Positions 59,811 through 64,000 of a stretch of 64,000 bases of DNA are shown here, piece by piece. The stretch covers positions 7,338,706-7,402,705 of the forward strand of contig OU342820.1 in NCBI GenBank assembly GCA_910591455.2, read 5' to 3'. A program made the position numbers and the translations under genes. This stretch comes from Pholis gunnellus. Lineage: Eukaryota > Chordata > Actinopteri > Perciformes > Pholidae. The notes beneath the pieces were generated by a model that was given only the letters and a program-made list of their open reading frames with translations, did no database searches and was not told the DNA's origin. The first letter of the stretch is position 1, and the number at the start of each line of letters is the position of its first letter.

Positions 59811-60867
59811 CTATACCAGCAACACACACACAAACACACACACAGGGCCAGCACTTATACACAGATGACTATTTAAATTTTAGAATGGCAGACACCAGAG
59901 AAGTGACGCATGAGTCGAGTGCTGCAGATGATGGCAAGGAGCAACTTTCTTTGGGAGCGAGATGGATAATGAATGATAACCCTCATTATGCTGTGTCGTC
60001 AGGTTCGTTGACAGTTTGGCTGGATTGCTGATGGGTTCAGATGACATTTTGGCTGATAGAGTGTGTTCTTGGCCATCATTAAACTAAATGGCTGTTTGGA
60101 TGGCTGTCTGACAGGACTGGATAGGCTGGTTAACAAATGGATAACAACGATCATCAATACTTTAAATACATTAGCAGCGGTCATTGATCCGCCCATGGAA
60201 GGGCATGTGTGGTAGTCTTTCTCAGTAGAGTGAAATACAGAGGAACACAGGGAAAAGAGAGGCATGATGTGGAAACAGACGAAACACTAGATATACACTA
60301 GATGTACAGAGTGCTCCAAAGTAATGCATTCCAATAGTAAACTTTTTCTAGTAAATTTAAGAAACCCTATAGATTGTTTTCTTCTTACTGTATATCCGAC
60401 TGACCCACATTGTCTGACAGAGAGGTTAGAGCCGGGGTTTCCTTTCACAGCGGTCTGACACAAGGAACAGACAGGGTGAGATCTTTGTGTGCTTCCTTTT
60501 GATGGAAGAAGAGGGAAAGCTGAGAGGGTTTACAGACAAAGAGGGATCGCTGTACAAAAAGTGCCACAGATGGGAATTAGACCCTGATGGGGGTGGGGTG
60601 AGGGGGGGGGTTCATTTGCAAATGACACTTTTATTTTTAAGAGAGCTGCAATGATGAGAGCCGCGTAGCAGCTTTAAACCTCCAGTGAGACAGCGTTACT
60701 CTCAATAACATTTTTATTTTTATCTTTAACCTTTGAGATAATATTAGACACAAATCTGTACTTGGCTGAAATTTCAAGTCTGATTTCAATGCATTGCTTT
60801 GGTCTTTGCAGTGTAAAATACCACTGTCATGGTCAGAGAAATAATAGCAATAAAATAAAGCTACAGA

Positions 60868-60933
<66 letters not shown>

Positions 60934-61174
60934 ACACAAACACACCTTATTATGCCGTAGGGCATAACAATAAATTCAATGCCGTTAAACTCTGTCTCAA
61001 TCCTCCTCTGGGGAACATGGTAGCTTTTGTTTGTGGGTGTTCGTGCTTAGGTGTGTGTGAAAGTATTAATTTGTGTGTGTGTGTGTGTGTGCCAGCTTCG
61101 AATCAATTGCAGGTATACGATGTCTGACCCTTGCAGTCAAGGACAAGGTTGTGGGAGGGCATTGGCTTGGGACG
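59811..61174. other. Intergenic with a (CA)n tract
   Basis: It contains a (CA)n tract at 60869-60930 and a G-rich run near 60600-60611. No gene was recognised. Confidence 0.6.
60869..60930 (+). repeat. (CA)n microsatellite
   Basis: A 62-nt uninterrupted CA tract. Confidence 0.95.
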
Positions 61175-61610
61175 GAGCTGAACATAGACTCTATATAACA
61201 AGTGGACGTAGTGACCGCGACGTCACCTATTGGGCTGTGGACTGCCGTTGCATTCTTCGATTTTGGCTATTGCCATCTTGACCTTTAGGCTGTTGCCATC
61301 TTGTTTTTTGACCGTAGCTATCTTGTTTTTTTTGCCGTTGCCATCTTGTGTTTTGTTTGTTGCCATCTTGGCTTTTTGCAACCAGAACTGACACAAGAGG
61401 GTGGAGCTACGAACAATCGGTCGCTGAATAAGACATTTTTAGGGAACCAAAATGTTAAATAGAAATAGGGTAATTTTTTCATTGACTACAATCAGACATC
61501 TTTTTGCAACTCTGCTGGCTATTAGAAAGAATGCAACTCTAACATTGACTTTCAGCCTACAGGTTGCCACCTGGTGCTGAACAGTGCAGTGAATCAAAAA
61601 CAAAGGAACA
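61175..61610 (+). repeat. Dispersed repeat family A, copy 3, with an expanded CCATCTTG array
   Basis: It has the family order GACTCTATATAACAAGTGGA, CGTAGTGACCGCGACGTCAC, GAGGGTGGAGCTACGAACAA, CGCTGAATAAGACATTTTTA and the CTGCTGGCTATTAGAAAGAA tail. Between 61260 and 61380 it carries five tandem TTGCCATCTTG-like units that copies 1 and 2 lack. Confidence 0.75.
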
Positions 61611-64000
61611 CGCCTACAACCACAAACATCCATCAACTCCACAGATATCATCAAACTGTAACTTAATCACTTTATTTTCTGTCTTTTCTTTTGTTTTTGG
61701 TTTGTATCTACTTCATTGCTTCATTTTTTTTTTCAAGGACTTTCCATTATTATGGATTCCTTCATCCTTCCTCTTTTACTCACTCTGTATTCTCTCATGG
61801 CCTTGAGTCTGAGTTACACTCACATAACTCAATCCGTTTTCTTCGTGCTGATCTCCACCCTGAACTAATCTATACTGAGTGACAGTCAGAGAGTACAGAA
61901 GTGATGAGCAGCCATGGCGTGTGCAAGGAAGTGACACAGAGCGAGACATAAAGAGTGGGAGTGACAGGCGTGGCGTGGCACCACACCTACACTGGAATTT
62001 GAGAGACAACGGGAGACAGCTTGATGAGAGCATGGGAAGATAACGTGAGAGATTGGGACAGACTGAGGGAAGGACAAAATGAAGGTAAAGAGGGGATGTG
62101 GTTTGAAGTGGCAGCGGAGGCAGCAGGTGACTGAGATGAAGAGGTAGATTGAGGTTGGCTTTGAGGAAATATAACATGCTCGTCCTCCTCAAGTTTCTTT
62201 AAGATGTAATGAATGAGGAGAGGAGGCGAAGAAACGGGGAGGAAGATGAGAAGAAAGTAGAGGAGAAAAGAAGGACATGGAACAAAAAGAAAGGAGACAA
62301 GTACCAAGGAAAGGGGAGAGGTGACAAGAAAAGGTTTAGAGCAGAATTGGAAAATCTACTGAATACAGTTCAGTAGATTTTTATCTACTTATTTTAGATA
62401 GAATACACTAGAAGGTGTCAAAATAAACAATATATATTCGGGATGTAAACGAAAAGGAATACATTTTCAGAATCTTTGCAGTAATATCTGCTGACTCCCC
62501 CTCCCCCAACGAACCTGTCACCGGATTGTCACATAAACGTTGCAGCACATCGTCTCAGCAGCCCAGTCGCAAGTTAACACATTTTTTTTGGCACTGTATG
62601 TTTCTGCAGACCACAGATTTGTTGAATGTGGACATTTGTAATTATGTGTACGTTTTAGCATTCGGTCAAAGCAAGTAACAGTACAACCAGAGGTTGTATT
62701 ACAGCTGTTACGTTACGTTTTAACATTATTTCAACACAAACCATGATGTTTTTTCTAACCTTTACCGACAAGTGCTGTTTAGTTGTTTTTTGTATTTACA
62801 CTTGTGCGTTTGTGTGTATTTTCCAAGAATACAATGTGGAAAATATAATTATTTTATATTGTAGGGTTGACTATTGGTGCTCTCACAACATATTTAGACA
62901 ATGAGATTTTTGATAAATAATCATCTGTAATGTGGACACAATGATTAAGTGGTTGAAGGCAAATAAATGAACAGAACAGTCTGGTAAATTCAGAAAATGA
63001 CATCACTTTACTAAAATGCAGCCTTTAAAAACAGGAACAACACTTATGCCATATTACAATATAACAATGTTGCAAATCTAAGACAATATCTTGCTTCATA
63101 TCACAATATCGATATAATATTAATACATTTCCCCGCCCTACTAGAGGACTTCTAATAACTTCCGATGTAGGCCTACAGAATATGAATCCTAACAGATACT
63201 TTTGTGACATAAGCAGAAGATGCAGATGGTACCTTTTAGGGTACAACCCTCATACTTAGATATTCATATACTATTGCATGAGTTGTGCCAGAGAAAGACC
63301 AGGACAGGAAAATGTGCTATTAGACCACAGCCAAGCAGAGAGAGAGAGAGGGAGAGGGAGGGAGAGAGAGAGAGAGAGAGAAATGATTTAAGACAGATCA
63401 CCCATTCAATCTGCGCACTCTGCCCTCCATCTCTCCCCTAGGACTCCTCCTCTCCATCCATCTCATCCCTCTTTCCTTTCCATCTTGATTTTCAGCCAAC
63501 ACCCTTCGCTCCCCCGTCTCGCTGCCTCTCGCAGCATTGAGAGGCAGCGTCCTGCCTTTCCGATGGCGGTGAACCAGTCCTTATTCACCACAACTTTTAT
63601 TTCTATCTCTTAATTAATGACCTGCTTTCCATTAGGGGAAATGTGCTGAGGACACTTTAATGTCAGACCGCAGGAAGGAGGAGGATTAGCTGATTTGTGG
63701 CTCATCACAGAGTGTGAAGTCGCGGCAGTGTGCCGGCATGCGATGTTTGTGTGCATTTTCTAAGTGTGTACGTGTATTTCTTGACACAACTTCCGATGCA
63801 CTCTGCCAACGATTTTAAGCGAATTTAGGCCGAGAGGGTTGGACAGAGTACAAACAGCAAGGGAAGATGAGCTGGGGGTACTTGCAGCAAAAACAACAAC
63901 AACAACAAAAAAAGACAGTGTGGCTCAAATGCATGAGTCTGCGGATAGTGTGTGAACAAAATATAGAAAGATAAAAAGAAGAGGGTGACAGGGAAATGAA
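61611..64000. other. Intergenic, no gene recognised
   Basis: Purine-rich low-complexity DNA (62210-62330), a 13-bp inverted repeat (62351-62381) and a GA microsatellite (about 63338-63381). No coding similarity to the window end. Confidence 0.6.
62351..62381 (+). repeat. Perfect 13-bp inverted repeat
   Basis: AAAATCTACTGAA, loop TACAG, TTCAGTAGATTTT. Confidence 0.9.

Overview
The window looks like nuclear DNA from a teleost fish, probably a percomorph. Reasons: one vertebrate-type gene with many short exons and GT-AG introns, very dense CA/GT microsatellites, and dispersed repeats that I recognise as common in fish genomes. No prokaryotic, viral or organellar genes are visible.

The only gene I can support is on the + strand from about 3.7 kb to 25.6 kb. 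It encodes a myocardin-related transcription factor, best matched to MRTF-A (MKL1), the G-actin-sensing coactivator of SRF. I built 19 coding exons by hand. Every junction is GT-AG, all phases are compatible, and the total is 3783 nt (1260 residues plus stop). The protein carries an RPEL1-3 actin-binding domain, a basic SRF-contact box, a conserved Q-rich segment, a SAP domain, a leucine zipper, a transactivation segment and the MRTF-A-like C-terminus ending HWDSCL. It is longer than mammalian MRTF-A mainly because exon 13 encodes a Gln-rich block of about 148 residues. Three departures from the family stand out: a serine replaces the proline of the LKSP phosphosite between RPEL1 and RPEL2, no PPxY motif is present, and intron 4 is a stop-free 108-nt in-frame intron between RPEL2 and RPEL3. 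Teleosts carry two MRTF-A paralogs and I cannot tell which this is.

Region by region: 1-3745 is upstream or 5' intronic DNA with a fish dispersed repeat and a facing GT/CA microsatellite pair. 3746-25615 is the gene. 25616 to about 28350 is a probable 3' UTR with a plausible polyadenylation signal. About 28350-64000 shows no coding gene and is microsatellites, dispersed repeats and transposon derivatives.

The downstream region holds three non-autonomous hAT-type elements with exact 8-bp target-site duplications (38321-38851, 44836-45895, 58394-59802). The first and third are inverted relatives. The second and third keep fragments of transposase coding sequence. There is also a long-inverted-repeat element at 42499-42945 and a TAATTA-rich block at 49660-49830 that could be a regulatory element. 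I did not find a new multi-gene system. The best leads are the structural departures of this MRTF-A copy, a UG-tract acceptor on the exon that encodes its transactivation segment, and two strong inverted repeats in intron 15.
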